Below are positions 1 through 10,967 of a stretch of 64,000 bases of DNA, piece after piece (positions within the stretch are counted from its first letter, which is position 1; every line of letters starts with the position of its first letter). The DNA is taken from positions 5,146,001-5,210,000 of the forward strand of contig CP099418.1 of assembly GCA_024114885.1 (NCBI GenBank), in the 5' to 3' direction. The notes beneath the pieces were generated by a model. It had not been told where the DNA came from and ran no database searches. It saw only the letters and a list, made by a program, of their open reading frames with translations. This DNA is from Septoria linicola (Eukaryota > Ascomycota > Dothideomycetes > Mycosphaerellales > Mycosphaerellaceae). The position numbers and the translations under genes are program-made.

Positions 1-1387
1 TCAACTGGACTACCTTCGACGTGATCGCGGTAAATTGCCAAAAGCCTCGTCTCAGAATTTGGCTGATTATACCTAGGACTTGTTGTTCGGGGAACCATTC
101 GGCTGTCTCCAGGTATGTATTAGGATCTACCGGATCACAATGATGCTGCAGATGTCAGAATTACCTAACGACTACATAGGATTTATCTACACACAAGTAC
201 ATCAAGCTGCTTTTCGACTCTGTAAAAGCATCCGGTCTGAGTAAGTGCCTGCCTTGATCTCTGATCGACTCCGCTGTAGTGTATGTGGTATGGGCTAATT
301 GATAACCACAGTGTACATTGTTGGCTATTTTCCGTTCGTGAAGTACTTGGGCAAGTTGGTCGTCAATAAAGACATGCTGGTCAAACGCAAGGAGTTCATG
401 CAGTGGATCAGCTCGCAGGTCGCCAAACGCCTCGAGAGAGAGACAGACCGCCCCGACTTCATGAGCCATATCCTGACACACAATGGCGAGAAAGGCCTGG
501 AAATGTCAAAGGCACAACTCGACTCGAACGCATTCCTCATTTTGACGGCTGGATCTGAAACAACAGCCACTCTACTTTCCGGGGCAACATTTCTAGTACG
601 ATGCTCGCCAGCGTATAACACACTTTAGACGTCGCTAACAAGTACTAGCTCCTCAAGAATCCCGACAAGCTCGAGAAGCTCAAGCAAGAAGTCCGCGGCC
701 GTTGGAAAGAATACAGCGACATAACTCTCGCAGAAGTCAACTCGGCGCCCTACCTGATCGCCACACTGAATGAATGCCTCCGCTACTTCCCGCCCGTCCC
801 CACAGGTCCGTCTATCACCACTACCTTCCTTCTCTTTCCCAGCCCTCTAGCCTCTCAGACCAACACGCACTGACATCTTCTAGGCTTCGAACGCCGCATC
901 CCCACCGGCGGCGAAATCATCAGCGGCATCTTCGTCCCCGAAGGCACAGCCGTCCAAGTCTCACAATACCCTACCCACCACTCCGAAGCCAACTTCAAAG
1001 ACGCAGAAAAGTTCGTTCCGGAACGATGGCTCGAGAACGATCCTCTGTCAGCCGAATACGTCAACGACAAGAAATCCGCCATGCAGCCATTCTCATTTGG
1101 CCCGAGGAACTGTATTGGCAAGAATTTGGCGTAAGTGCACTGGCCCGATTCTCATCATTGGAAAAGCTCGCTACAGACATCACTGCCCAGACGCCTGATG
1201 TATATATACTGATATTCTTTCGCGATACAGACATGCGGAGATGCGCCTGATTATGGCCAAGTTGATCTGGAGTTTCGATATGGAGCTGGATTCAAAGTCT
1301 GAAGATTGGCTGGAGCGATGTCGAGTTTTCACGCTGTGGGACAAGCCAGAATTGGCGGTGAGGCTGACGCCGGTCAGGCGTGCTTGA
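1..1387 (+). CDS. Cytochrome P450 monooxygenase, 3' part (5' end outside window)
   Basis: Heme-thiolate monooxygenase, normally ER-anchored; the substrate cannot be read from sequence. Seven exons can be assembled: 1-29, 77-112, 180-240, 312-595, 649-805, 884-1130 and 1231-1387. All are joined by GT/AG introns with consistent phase and give about 322 C-terminal residues. Visible P450 hallmarks, in order: I-helix AGSETT, K-helix ExxR in NECLRYFPP, the PERW motif, and the heme-binding loop [14 protein letters not shown] with the axial Cys. The last exon ends with TGA at 1385-1387. The N-terminal anchor and roughly the first 200 residues lie left of the window. No pathway partner is visible to the right, because the next gene is a convergent Rab GAP. 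The reading frame is intact throughout, so nothing suggests a pseudogene. Confidence 0.9.
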
Positions 1388-1925
1388 TTTGGAAATGGAG
1401 CCGATGAAGGTTGATGCGTTTCTGGCTGTCTGAGCGATTGAAGTCAAGGTTAATGTTTATCCTCTGCTTGGTGAGCTCAATGGGAGGTTATGGATAATCA
1501 AGACGACAAATCACACAATTGAGGGATCAGACATTGGGTTCGGTTGCCCTAGAAGTCCCCATCAAAGATATGTGACTTCCATTTGTCAATGTTGCGCAGG
1601 ATCAGAACAAAAGAAAAGGGCACAACGTTGCAGCGATAGGGTAATCTTACGATTCAGGAGCGATGTAATGATATCCACACATCTTTCCTCTCTTCGTCCT
1701 CTAATGACTATCGTTTCTCATCAACGGGGATCTCTTCTGATCCAACAAGTCAATCCTTCCTGCCTTGCCAACGTGTGCATGGCTTCCCTTTCATTGGTGC
1801 CGGACGATAAGTCGATCCGTGTATCCTACTGCGCCTCGAGATGCAATGTTTGTATGCTGTATAGGAATGTCCACCATCATAGTGGCATATAAGTGGTTGA
1901 TCAGCACGCCATCGTGACTTACGTA
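1388..1925. other. Intergenic, convergent 3' ends
   Basis: This gap separates the P450 stop from the GYP5-like stop on the other strand. It holds 3' UTR-type sequence. The short plus-strand frame at 1572-1892 has no similarity I recognise and starts without ATG, so I see no gene here. Confidence 0.6.
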
Positions 1926-4825
1926 TCATTGCTTCTCACTGAGCATCGACTGTACGCTCGTGAGCCTCTTCTTTAGTGTGTCGTGATCTGCTTGCGCCTA
2001 CATTTCGCGTTAGTATCATGTAATGTACGTGAGGATGAATCACATACCTGTGCGTGAGCCATTTTGGCATTCACGAGTTCGTGCTCCATTTCATCCATTT
2101 CCTCTTTCAGGTTCCTGTTTTCGTTTTGCACTTCGATATTTCTCTGCATGATGCGATCCATTTCCTCCTTCAGCCTGCTTTCAACTTCTTCCGGCTGTCT
2201 GTCGACCATGCTCTTGAGCTCTTCGACTTGCACTTTAAGTCCCTCGTTGGCGTCTTGAAGCGAATCATTCTCCACTTTGATCTTGACCAGATCTTGAGCG
2301 ATGGTAACGTGCTCGGTGTCATGCTGCTGTGCTCGCTCCTCAAGGTTCTTTATCCGAAATTGGAGTGAAGCGTTGGCCAGGCGCAGGTTTTCTAGCTCTG
2401 TTTCCCGTTCTCTCTTGACGCGTTCTATCTCCTCCCACTCAACACTGTATGCCTTGAGAGTGTCATCTGAGATCTTGATTGTGCAGGCGTCTCTCACCAT
2501 GTCGTCTGCACGGTAGAGCTCCTTATCTGCACCGCCCGTAACGGAGCCAAAGAAGCCAGAATCTAGCAGGGACGAGGCGGACGGTGACTTGTCAATGTAG
2601 ACGTCAAAAAGTTTCTCCTTAAGAAAGTTCGTGAGCTGGCCCATATCTTTGATTTCCAGAAGGGCTTGACGGTTGTGCTGGATGAGGACAATGCCGAACT
2701 TGAGGATCGCAGTCAGACCCTCACTGAGAATCAGATCGTAGATCCTGAGCACAAGCTGGAGGGGAAAGCGGTATACGAAAAGGGTGAGGAACCATTGCGT
2801 GGCATACAGCTGAGGCTCGACGTTCCTTCTCTTGAGATGGCAATACACGGCTGGTTCATGCTCTTCCAGTAATCGCTCGAATTGGTATAATCGTAGGTGA
2901 AGTCCCCTCATGTCTGGCGTGAACATACTTCGTAGATCATATTTGCTCATGAGCCTGACCAGGAGTGTAAACGCCTCTTCTTCTGCCATGTTGAATAGCA
3001 GTGGCATGGCGATGAAGTTGATGCCTTGAGCGTAGCCAACGCCTTCGTCGAACAACGCATATGCCTTGCAGACACCGAAGAGGCCATCTTGGAGGCCGGC
3101 AGACTGAGTGTACTTGCTGTATGATGTCCTTGAGCCCATATCACGCTTGATCGCCTTTTCAAGTTTCTGCAGCGCGGCAGTCTCGCGCTTCTGCTTCTCT
3201 GCCAAGAGCTTCGATTGCAGCTCTGGAACATGGCTGTCCACAGAGGTGGGCGGGCTCGCTACGCCAGAGTTGGCACTCGTGGAGTGGTTTGAATGCTCAC
3301 TCGAGGCGTCCGAAGTCGTCCCGTCCTTGTCTGTGCTGGTTCCATTGACGCTGATCGTCGAGCCCACGCGCGAGTTTGGCGGCCTCTGCTCGGCGTCCGT
3401 CCCTCGGGCTTTCAGTGTGCGGTATACATTCTCGAGCTCTTCATTTTTGCTTTCTGCAAGGACCTGCCAGACTACACCACGGATCGCCGGGGGTATGCCA
3501 GCAGTTATGGCTACATTCATTTCATCTCCACTCGTTCTCGTCACCGCTGAAGGTCCTTCGTAGACGAGTTGCTGCCAGAGGTCCCAGTTGACTTCGAGCG
3601 GCGCTGGCGGAGGACCGGCAGATATGCCTGATGCTGTGCCGGGTGGTAGGCTCGCGTTCGTCGGAGATCTCAGCCTACCATCGTCCTTTGGAGGACTAGT
3701 AGGAGGCGAAGCTGCACCATTGGCTGAAGTTTGCTGTGTCTCGGTATGCTCGTCTTGCTCATGCAGCGTGTGTCCATTAGTCTCTGAAGTGCCAAACTCC
3801 TCTTTCCTTCGCAGATTGGAGAACTGATCCTGCAGACTCGGCTTCCCACTGTCAGACGCCATCGTGCTATTGCCGTCCACGGAGGCTATTGAGGCTGCTG
3901 TCGTCCTCCTTTCGAGGCCAAATCGTTCCTGACGGGAAGCTGGCGGAGATCTCGCGGGCTTGCGTATACTCCCCATTCTGCCCAGCAAGGCTCCAAAGCC
4001 GTTCGATGCCTTTCGCGCGAAACCAGGATGCGGCGGCGGCGGTGATGCTAGTCGGTCTACAGAGCCGCGAGACTCGAGGTTTTGTCGCCTTTCCGAGGTG
4101 GAAGGGGGAGGCTGCGTGGGGAGGGTGACATCGCCCGAGAGACCGTGCGTAATCTTCACAGGTGATCCTGGGCGCGACGACCGTTGCTTGCTGGGAGAAA
4201 GGCTGCGATCTCGCGGTGAGAGCTGCGGTGCGCTGATCTTTGGTGGGGGAGGCTGGTCTCGCTCCTCTTCTATGCTGCTGGTACTCCCATCCACTCCGCT
4301 GATGCCCAGCCCTCCGCCGCTGGGTGCATGCTCTGTTCCACCAATGTTACCGTCAGCCTTGTCCTCGTCGGCTGCTGCAGCACCTGCGTCTGCATCGGGT
4401 TCGGCTGATGCAGGTCTCGGCGTTGATGTGGCATCCTCGAAAGCGTCGTTGTCGTTTGGATCGTTATGGTCGTCGGCCGCCTTGTCGCTCGTGTTGTCGT
4501 CGTCGTCCTCCTTCACACGCAATTCGGAGGCCATGTCGCCAATGCAGCTGACGGGCCTGGACGCCCCACCGCTTTTGCGACTGCCTCGAGTCGCCCGCCC
4601 ACTAAGGCTTGGTCGTAGTGATTTCCGTCGATCGGGGATTCCTGGCGCTTGATTGCGCGTTGGCTCGGGAGACGCTGGTGCGCTGGTGGTCGGGGTAGAA
4701 GTGGTGGGAGAAAGAGCTTCAGAATCGTTTGGTACGGTGATCGTGGTGGCTAATATGTGGCTGTTTTCACCATTGGAGCTGTCCGCTGATGGAGCAGCCA
4801 CGATCGTCTCGACAGATGCGGACAT
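1926..4825 (-). CDS. GYP5: TBC-domain Rab GTPase-activating protein, Gyp5-like
   Basis: Stimulates GTP hydrolysis by Rab/Ypt GTPases in ER-Golgi and exocytic traffic. Exons are 4825-2048 and 1997-1926; intron 1998-2047 has donor GTATGT and branch ACTAAC. The product is 949 residues. Residues 1-430 are low-complexity Ser/Pro/acidic. The TBC domain runs about 437-745 and is split by a Ser/Thr-rich insert near 476-545. The arginine-finger segment RDMGSRTSY and the glutamine-finger motif YAQG are both present. Residues about 795-949 are a heptad-rich coiled coil, as in Gyp5/Gyl1 and the human EVI5 group. Reading through the intron would replace the true coiled-coil end (ending SEKQ) with an unrelated tail stopping at 1973. 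It is divergent from palC across 4826-5558. Confidence 0.9.
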
Positions 4826-5558
4826 TTATTGAGGCCCAGGCATCGACACACGCAGCTGCACAAACTCGCACGTCTACACAAAAGCAGGCAATGAACCGCT
4901 ATATAGCAGTGTCTTAGAGCAAAAGACCAGGGGAGGCGACGACGGGGTTCTCCTGGCTAACAAAACACGATGCCATTCATCCATGATGATCCAGCGTAGC
5001 TTACGCAAGTCTGCCACTCTTCCACTTGCCCTTCCTCGCCTGTGCTGCTGACAGGCTGCCAGCCAAGTCACCGTGCAGCAATAGTGGCAGAGCTGACTGC
5101 TCGCCTGAGAGTAATGCTAGGATACCACATCCTTCGTCTGTGTTGCTGGAGAAGACAGTCCACCACCATTTGCACAAAAGTGTTTGTTGACAGTTCAGCC
5201 ACGCGCCGGCGAATTCACCAAAATAGCTTTCTGCAGGGGTCCCTCTGCCGTTCAACACGATCGTGCACGTGAAGGAGCTTCTCGGACATGCCGCTAGAAA
5301 GGCGGAACAATGGTCTGGAGATGTCTACTCTCCATCCATCATCCACATCACACCGTGGTGAAGGACTTGTTCCTACGATCAAACTAAGCACACAATCTAC
5401 GCGCATCTAGAAAGTGCTGAGGATACTACCCACACGATCAGATCTGGTTCTTGCACTGCAAGTGTTTAGTCTTCGGGTACCTGAGCTGCCAAGATACATT
5501 CACAGCATAAGTCTACGCCCCACTCCTACTATACAACCACACCTTCACAGTATCAACC
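4826..5558. promoter_or_regulatory. Shared divergent promoter region, GYP5 / palC
   Basis: A 733-bp spacer between two divergent start codons, holding both 5' UTRs and promoters. It contains two GCCAAG hexamers, at 5062-5067 and 5488-5493. These match the PacC consensus GCCARG, but that number is close to chance for this length. No convincing ORF lies here. Confidence 0.5.
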
Positions 5559-7061
5559 ATGCCATTCCCTTACACTCTGCCGACGACAAGCTCAGTCCTA
5601 CTGTCCGATTTCTTCGACAGCGTGACGCATCCCTCACTACCACTAGCAGCCACCACCAAACGCAGCGTCCTCAAAGATGTCCTGAAGAAGCACAAACGAC
5701 TCTCCCCACAAGCAAGAACAACGAACCTCACTGCCGTTCAGAACGCAGTCAAAGACTATGTGCCTTATCTACTGGCTCTCAACGCGGGCTCCGGCTACCG
5801 CGATCTAGGACCCGAAAAGCTAGATGTTGAGATCAAGCAACCTCTTCAAGTGGAATGGCGTAGCACGCTGTCCGCTACCTTGCCAGGCCGCGAAAATGCT
5901 CGCCCCAAGCTCACAGGACTTCATCATGAGATTGCGTTCACGTTGTCAACACTGGCCTACACGCACACTCTACTAGCTCGGTCGTCTCTACAGGCGCTCT
6001 ACGGCACCACTGTCCTCACGTCCGACCAACGAACATCAGCAATCGCCACAGCCATGAAACATCTCATGGAAGCACACAGCATACACACCTACCTGCTCTC
6101 CCTCCCGACCATCTCTGCCGCAGCCCAAGATAGCCCCATCGACATCCAACCCTCTACCATCTCAGCTCTAGCCTCCTTAGCCCTCGCCGAAGCAACCATA
6201 ATCGTCGTCTCCAAAGACGACCCCTACATGACCGCCGTCGCAGACGACAGAAACGCCAGCAACACAGACTGGATGTTCAAAGCCCCCACCATCCCCAAAG
6301 TCCGCGCCCACCTCTACGCTCGCTTCTGCCTCGCAGCCGCCGAGCACGCCACCGCAGCATGCGGCCTCCTATCACGAAGTGGATCATCCAACATCTCTCT
6401 AACCAACCCCTCCACCAACATCTCCGACTCCCTCACCAAATACGCCACCGATCTCCGCCGCACAGCCCGCGCCAAAGCCGCCCGCTTCCTTGCCATCGAC
6501 GCCGAACTCTCCGGCAAAACCGGCCAAGCACTAGCCTACCTCCACGGCGCCCTCACCGAACTCTCCCTCTCCACCTCCACCTCCTCCTCATCAGACTCTA
6601 AACGCAAAGGTCTCACAGGCCTCAAACAAACCTTCCTCGAGCGCCGCGAAGACCGCAAAGCAGCCTCGCCTTCCGGCAGTTCCACCTGGGGCATGGACGC
6701 CGGCCGCTTCGAAGAAGCCCGCGTGATCGAAATGCTCGAAGCAAAATGGGACAAGGAGAACAGCACCATCAATGTCCAGCTCGTGCCGCCGTTCGAGCCG
6801 TTGATTGCGAATATGCCGTCGGGAAGAGAGTATCATACGCCGCAGCCGTGGTTGCCGCTGACGTTAGAGATGGATGTGTTGGTGCAGATGCGGGCGCCAC
6901 CGGAGCCGGAGGAGAGAGCGTTCAGGGGAGAGGAGGATGATAGTGGGGATGAGGGACACGGAGGTGTATATGGGCAGCAGCAGCATGTTCAGCCTGTGGG
7001 TGCGTTCCCTGGGACGGCTAGCGAGTATGGCAGGAGTGCGACGAGTAACAGCTATTACTGA
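5559..7061 (+). CDS. palC: pH-response regulator PalC (BRO1-domain protein)
   Basis: PalC works in the fungal Pal/Rim ambient-pH pathway, linking ESCRT-III (Vps32) at plasma-membrane foci to activation of the transcription factor PacC. The gene is a single exon of 500 residues, starting at ATG 5559 in an AACCATGCC context. The N-terminus MPFPYTLPTTSSVLLSDFF is typical of PalC. The body is an alpha-helical BRO1 domain to about residue 420 (segments LHHEIAFTLSTLAYTH and RFCLAAAEHATAACGLL). A disordered acidic/Gly/Gln tail follows. Codon use shifts strongly to C-ending codons in the middle of the gene and to G-rich codons at the 3' end. Its 3' end faces the NTF2-like gene. Assigned by family recognition; alternative BRO1 proteins (PalA, Bro1) are much longer. 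Confidence 0.92.
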   Translation: MPFPYTLPTTSSVLLSDFFDSVTHPSLPLAATTKRSVLKDVLKKHKRLSPQARTTNLTAVQNAVKDYVPYLLALNAGSGYRDLGPEKLDVEIKQPLQVEWRSTLSATLPGRENARPKLTGLHHEIAFTLSTLAYTHTLLARSSLQALYGTTVLTSDQRTSAIATAMKHLMEAHSIHTYLLSLPTISAAAQDSPIDIQPSTISALASLALAEATIIVVSKDDPYMTAVADDRNASNTDWMFKAPTIPKVRAHLYARFCLAAAEHATAACGLLSRSGSSNISLTNPSTNISDSLTKYATDLRRTARAKAARFLAIDAELSGKTGQALAYLHGALTELSLSTSTSSSSDSKRKGLTGLKQTFLERREDRKAASPSGSSTWGMDAGRFEEARVIEMLEAKWDKENSTINVQLVPPFEPLIANMPSGREYHTPQPWLPLTLEMDVLVQMRAPPEPEERAFRGEEDDSGDEGHGGVYGQQQHVQPVGAFPGTASEYGRSATSNSYY

Positions 7062-7490
7062 ATTGATGCATTTGTTCGAAGCAGTGGGAATCTGTCAGCA
7101 GCACTTCTGGTCTAGATTGGCTTGCCATTTCCACTTCCTGGTATAATTTCGCTGTGAAAAGAGCCAGTATTGTCGAAGCATTCCATCGTGCCAATGTCTA
7201 TGCTGCGAAGCTACAGTACAAGCTGCAAGTTGCCAACAATGCTCAACACTGCGCAGAAGTCGCTGAGCATATTCGGGTATCAATCCGTCTTTCGCGTTCA
7301 AGGGCCAAACAACCCAGGTCTCGTCGTCGATAGCCCAAATGCCCTTCTCACACAATTCTGTCAGACCAGATCGTCAAACCTGTCTTGTCGAAGCTCTTTC
7401 TTTTCAGCATCTGTCGTCACTGTGCTGGCCGTGCATGCGCGCTTTTTCGGGCTCACTGCTTTGCCAACCATTGATTCACTAGACATATCC
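7062..7490. other. Intergenic, convergent 3' ends
   Basis: Between the palC stop and the stop of the NTF2-like gene. A minus-strand frame (7361-7582) looks coding near its middle but is reached only by a poorer splice, so it is treated as 3' UTR. Confidence 0.5.
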
Positions 7491-9169
7491 TTAAAAGTCC
7501 AGCTCGGCTCCCGATCGCGCTTGCGCACGCTGTCCTCGGCTCCTTGCACTAGGACGCACGTCAGCATCAACTTCGGGATCACTCTCTGTAGGTGGAGTTA
7601 GCAGGTAGACCGAATGTGTACAGGTGGTACGTTACCATCGCCAATTCCCCATGCTCGACCACCCGAGCGTGACCCCATGCCGTCGCCAGCAGTCTTGTAA
7701 ATCTTCTTTGGGCCTGCTGGAGATTCATCGGTCAAGCTATAGTGAGCCTCAAAGTCGTTGCCACGACGAGCATTGTCGATGGTGGGCTTAGAAACTGCCT
7801 TCTGCACACGGTCGTCCGCATGCAGCGGGTCGCCATACAACCCAAGTCCCTTTTGTCGCTGCAGTGACTTGACCTTAGCAGGAGCAGGAGAATCATCGTT
7901 TAGCTCCCAATGCGGTTCTGCATCTTTGCGTGGCTGGTGCACCACTGGACGCTTGGGTGGGGACTCCTGGTCGTCCTATCCCCACGAGTCAGCAAACGGT
8001 ATACATATTCACGGGGACAGACTCACCTCATCAACACCTGCACCCCAGTGGCGCTCGTAATCTGGCCTGTTCTTTTCGATGTGCTTAGGTGGAGTGCTGA
8101 AATCCTCAAAGCTGAATGTCGCCGAGGACTTGTCTTGTGCGTTGTTACTCTTTGGGCGAGTAGTCCTTCCCTGTGGCGCGTCCTCTCCGTCTCCGAAGGC
8201 AAAGTGATCATACTTTTGACCATACGTCTTCTTGCGTTCTGGCGATTTTGGGGGTTCGAAGTCCTCCTTGCTGTCAAAGAGACGGTTCTCCGTGTAGCCT
8301 TTTCCGGCTCCAGCCTTGAGAATGGTGCCGTGTTCCTTGTGTGGCGACTGGCTGCGCGCGTCATTGGCATACTCCTCATTGGTGAAGAGCTCGCCCAAAT
8401 CCCGAGGCGCGGGCTTAGCTGATCGTGCTTGTTCATATTTGGGGCCTGCCCACTGTCAGCATTTGATCTGTTCATGACTCCTATCCCACCAGATCATGTG
8501 ACACTTCTCTCACTCACCAGTGTATGTGCTATTGCTCTCATTCACGTCACGCTCTTGAAACAAGGACAAGCTAGCATGGGGATCACGCGTCACGGACACG
8601 CTGTCACGCTTTTGGTGACCACTGATGACAACCTCATTGGGCTTGCGACTGCCATTGTTCACCTTGCCGACACTACCTCCTGAAGCAACACCAGCCTTGA
8701 TACTGGTCGCTACCGCCTTTATCTGGTCTCTGCCGTCTCGAATGGGCCAGTTTCGCCCAGTCTTGCCGATGGCTTCGACCTGCTTCAGCAGTGTACTCTG
8801 GTCCCAATACTGGCGGATCTGCTGGATCTTGTCGCCATCAAAAGTGACAATATGAGTCAGAGGGAATGTCACTTCGCGCTCGTCGAGCATATTGGAGTCC
8901 ATGCTAGGCAGGAAGGCCCCACCTCCCATGCGGAAGCTCAGTGTTGTTTGTGTCTCGATAGAACAGCCATTGTCTCCTTCAATGGTATATAGCACCTTCT
9001 CTTCTTTCTTCACAACTTGCTTAGCCTGTGCGGCAATGTGCTTGAGGATTGCGGTTGGCTCATTGATCGAGGTGGTTGTTGTGATGTAGTGGATCGAAGC
9101 ATCGCTTGCCAGTACGCCAGTGCTCGGCGATTGCAAGAAGCTCAGGTAGACTCCCGCCTTGCCTGACAT
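7491..9169 (-). CDS. NTF2-like domain protein with repetitive aromatic/acidic C-terminal tail
   Basis: Four exons: 9169-8518, 8445-8027, 7975-7636 and 7585-7491. Introns of 72, 51 and 50 nt join them, giving 501 residues. Residues about 1-140 resemble the NTF2/SnoaL fold: an alpha+beta cone with ITTTTSINEP, the hydrophobic strand VTFPLTHIVTFDGDKI and the following IRQYWDQ. The rest is charged and disordered. It carries recurring units of a His/Phe-aromatic pair, an acidic stretch, then S/T-P and Lys: HFAFGDGEDAP (~298), FSFEDFSTPPK (~328), HWELNDDSPAPAK (~378), HYSLTDESPAGPKK (~434) and WGIGDESDP (~470). I know of similar fungal proteins but no assigned function; nucleic-acid or protein docking is only a guess. 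The last exon could instead be spliced from a GTACCA donor into a longer frame. Confidence 0.8.
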
Positions 9170-9512
9170 TGTAGTTGTAGTAGCTCGAAAAGGCCTCTAA
9201 GAGCTGCAATGTGCTGGTGGATATCTGTAGTGCTGCTGTTCAAGAAAGTGTGGAGAAGACGCGTGCCAAAACAACCAACTTTAATAAAGTCTCGAACCAG
9301 GCAGGGACTATTTTGAACCCTTGCTCCTGCAGTGCAGCATGAAACACTAAGTTAGTTAGCCGCTGTTGCACAGCGCTATGTCCATCACAAAAGCATATAC
9401 CGTCGTAATGGGCAACAAAACAAAACAGCACTTGATACACGGCGAACAGTGTCGTGATGGGGCGCTTATGTTGTGTGGTGACAGCAGGTCACATTGGTCT
9501 ACAGTGAAATTT
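9170..9512. other. Promoter of the NTF2-like gene and 3' UTR of the GNAT-like gene
   Basis: Two minus-strand genes follow each other here. No coding sequence is supported; the short frames on both strands are Met-poor and unrelated to known families. Confidence 0.5.
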
Positions 9513-10427
9513 TCACGGATCTATCCCGACATACATATCACGACTAACATCGCTCAGTGGTATCTGGCAGAACATGCAGTCCTGCTCATATCGAGCCTCA
9601 AGTATACTTTCTGCCTCATCGACGTTCTTGCCTGGTATGCCCTCCTCTCGCAGACTGTCAAAATAGGCCGCCACAAGAGCTCGACCAAGCTCATCACTGC
9701 ACGAGCTGGACTCGCTCCCAGGACAGCGTCGAAGGAGCCAAACTAATGTTGTAGGTGGATCTTCGGGTTCCAGGCCAGGCTGGATATGCGCACTGAGGAT
9801 TCTGCCATCAGCTCTCCTCTTCAGCATCAATGCCTGGCTCCCGCTTTTGCTGTGTATCTTAGACCGTTCCAGCGCTTCTGGCTGGGTCTCGCAAATAGTG
9901 AACGGTACATGTGGCAATTGAGAATCATCTCGTCTTGCAAACGTAACAGCCACAGCTACAGCGAGAACCAGTGTGTGCAGGACTTCCGACAATAATTGGG
10001 CGCGGTTCTGCGGCCGCACGTATATGTACTGCAAATATGGTATCACGTCGCGAGTCGAGTCTGGTAGCAGGACCGAGAACTGTGCAGCGGCAATGGCTGT
10101 TCCATCGGCATCTCGTATGCCAATGATATAGTACGGTGCAAACCCTTCCCGTCGGCCTGCGAACTGATCTTCTAAGCGTTCACAGATATGGCTCGGGTGT
10201 TCGCGTTCATGGCCAGAGAAATTGGCAGTATACAGTCGGGAGTACTCATGTTGGAACGCAGTGCTGTCAACGAGCTCGATTTGGCCAATATGTGGTATGG
10301 CAGAAGCGCGCAACCGTGATGCGGATACTCTCGATAGTGTCGAAAAGCACACTTCTTCGATGATACTTGCCAGTGAAGCGTCAAGCAACGGCTTCAGCAA
10401 GTCGCCTACGCCATCAGTAGTATTCAT
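9513..10427 (-). CDS. Putative GNAT-fold acyltransferase-like protein
   Basis: A single open frame of 304 residues from ATG 10427; the frame stays open slightly upstream but without ATG. The central part looks like a GCN5-related N-acetyltransferase core. YYIIGIRDADGTAIAAAQF is consistent with a beta-strand pair, and YLQYIYVRPQNRAQLLSEVL with strand beta-4 followed by the CoA-binding loop. The canonical Q/RxxGxG/A pyrophosphate loop is not well conserved (PQNRAQLL), so activity is uncertain. The segment PFTICETQPEALERS fits a later strand. The C-terminal 70 residues include an acidic/Cys stretch (YEQDCMFCQIP). No neighbour suggests a substrate. It may be a divergent or inactive member of the family. 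Confidence 0.6.
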   Translation of the reverse strand: MNTTDGVGDLLKPLLDASLASIIEEVCFSTLSRVSASRLRASAIPHIGQIELVDSTAFQHEYSRLYTANFSGHEREHPSHICERLEDQFAGRREGFAPYYIIGIRDADGTAIAAAQFSVLLPDSTRDVIPYLQYIYVRPQNRAQLLSEVLHTLVLAVAVAVTFARRDDSQLPHVPFTICETQPEALERSKIHSKSGSQALMLKRRADGRILSAHIQPGLEPEDPPTTLVWLLRRCPGSESSSCSDELGRALVAAYFDSLREEGIPGKNVDEAESILEARYEQDCMFCQIPLSDVSRDMYVGIDP

Positions 10428-10967
10428 GAGCAGTGTTTGCAAGCATGAAGCGGGATAGCCACGACAATTGAACCACGGAGCAGATGACGTGATGCGTAGC
10501 TCGAGTAATGGCTGCCAGCTGCCTTTCTGGTCTAGCAGTCGTTCAGCTTGATGAAGTGTTACGAAGTTATATCATGTGAAAAATTGTGAAGAAATCGCCT
10601 GGAATTCAGGAATGCTATTTCGGATGATCGGCTTCTCGATGTGGCAAGCCGGACAGTTCACTATGCCGGACAATCGAAAGTCTGGTACCAGCGACATCAG
10701 CACAAGTGAAAGAGCTACGAAGGCAATCAGAATGAGTGTCATTAATCTTCATTGATTATTCACGTATGAATAGCTATACAAAGCAAATTCCTTCCATGCC
10801 GTCATGGCAGACGCTGAGCTATGCTGCTCCCAAGCTGTCCATGCTGTGTACTATAATATGCTCATGCTTTTTACTGTCGATCTTCTTGTCCTTGAAGTTC
10901 CTAGGTCGGTAATGAGATTTTGTGCGCTGGTATTGCGAGGTCGACTCCAAGACTTACTCTAGATAGA
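10428..10967. other. Intergenic
   Basis: About 540 bp between the GNAT-like start and the 3' end of the small secreted gene. It is AT-richer than its neighbours; I see no ORF or RNA gene. Confidence 0.5.

Noticed and set aside
3960..4652. Plus-strand 230-codon frame
   Set aside because: It lies antisense to the Ser/Pro-rich part of the GYP5-like gene; the low-complexity coding strand creates open antisense frames.
4826..5558. PacC-regulated promoter of palC
   Set aside because: Two GCCAAG hexamers are near the number expected by chance in 733 bp on both strands.
7361..7582. Possible alternative last exon of the NTF2-like protein, containing SWTFKDMSSE
   Set aside because: It resembles the repeat units but needs donor GTACCA. 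Donor GTAACG gives WGIGDESDP and a proper stop at 7491.
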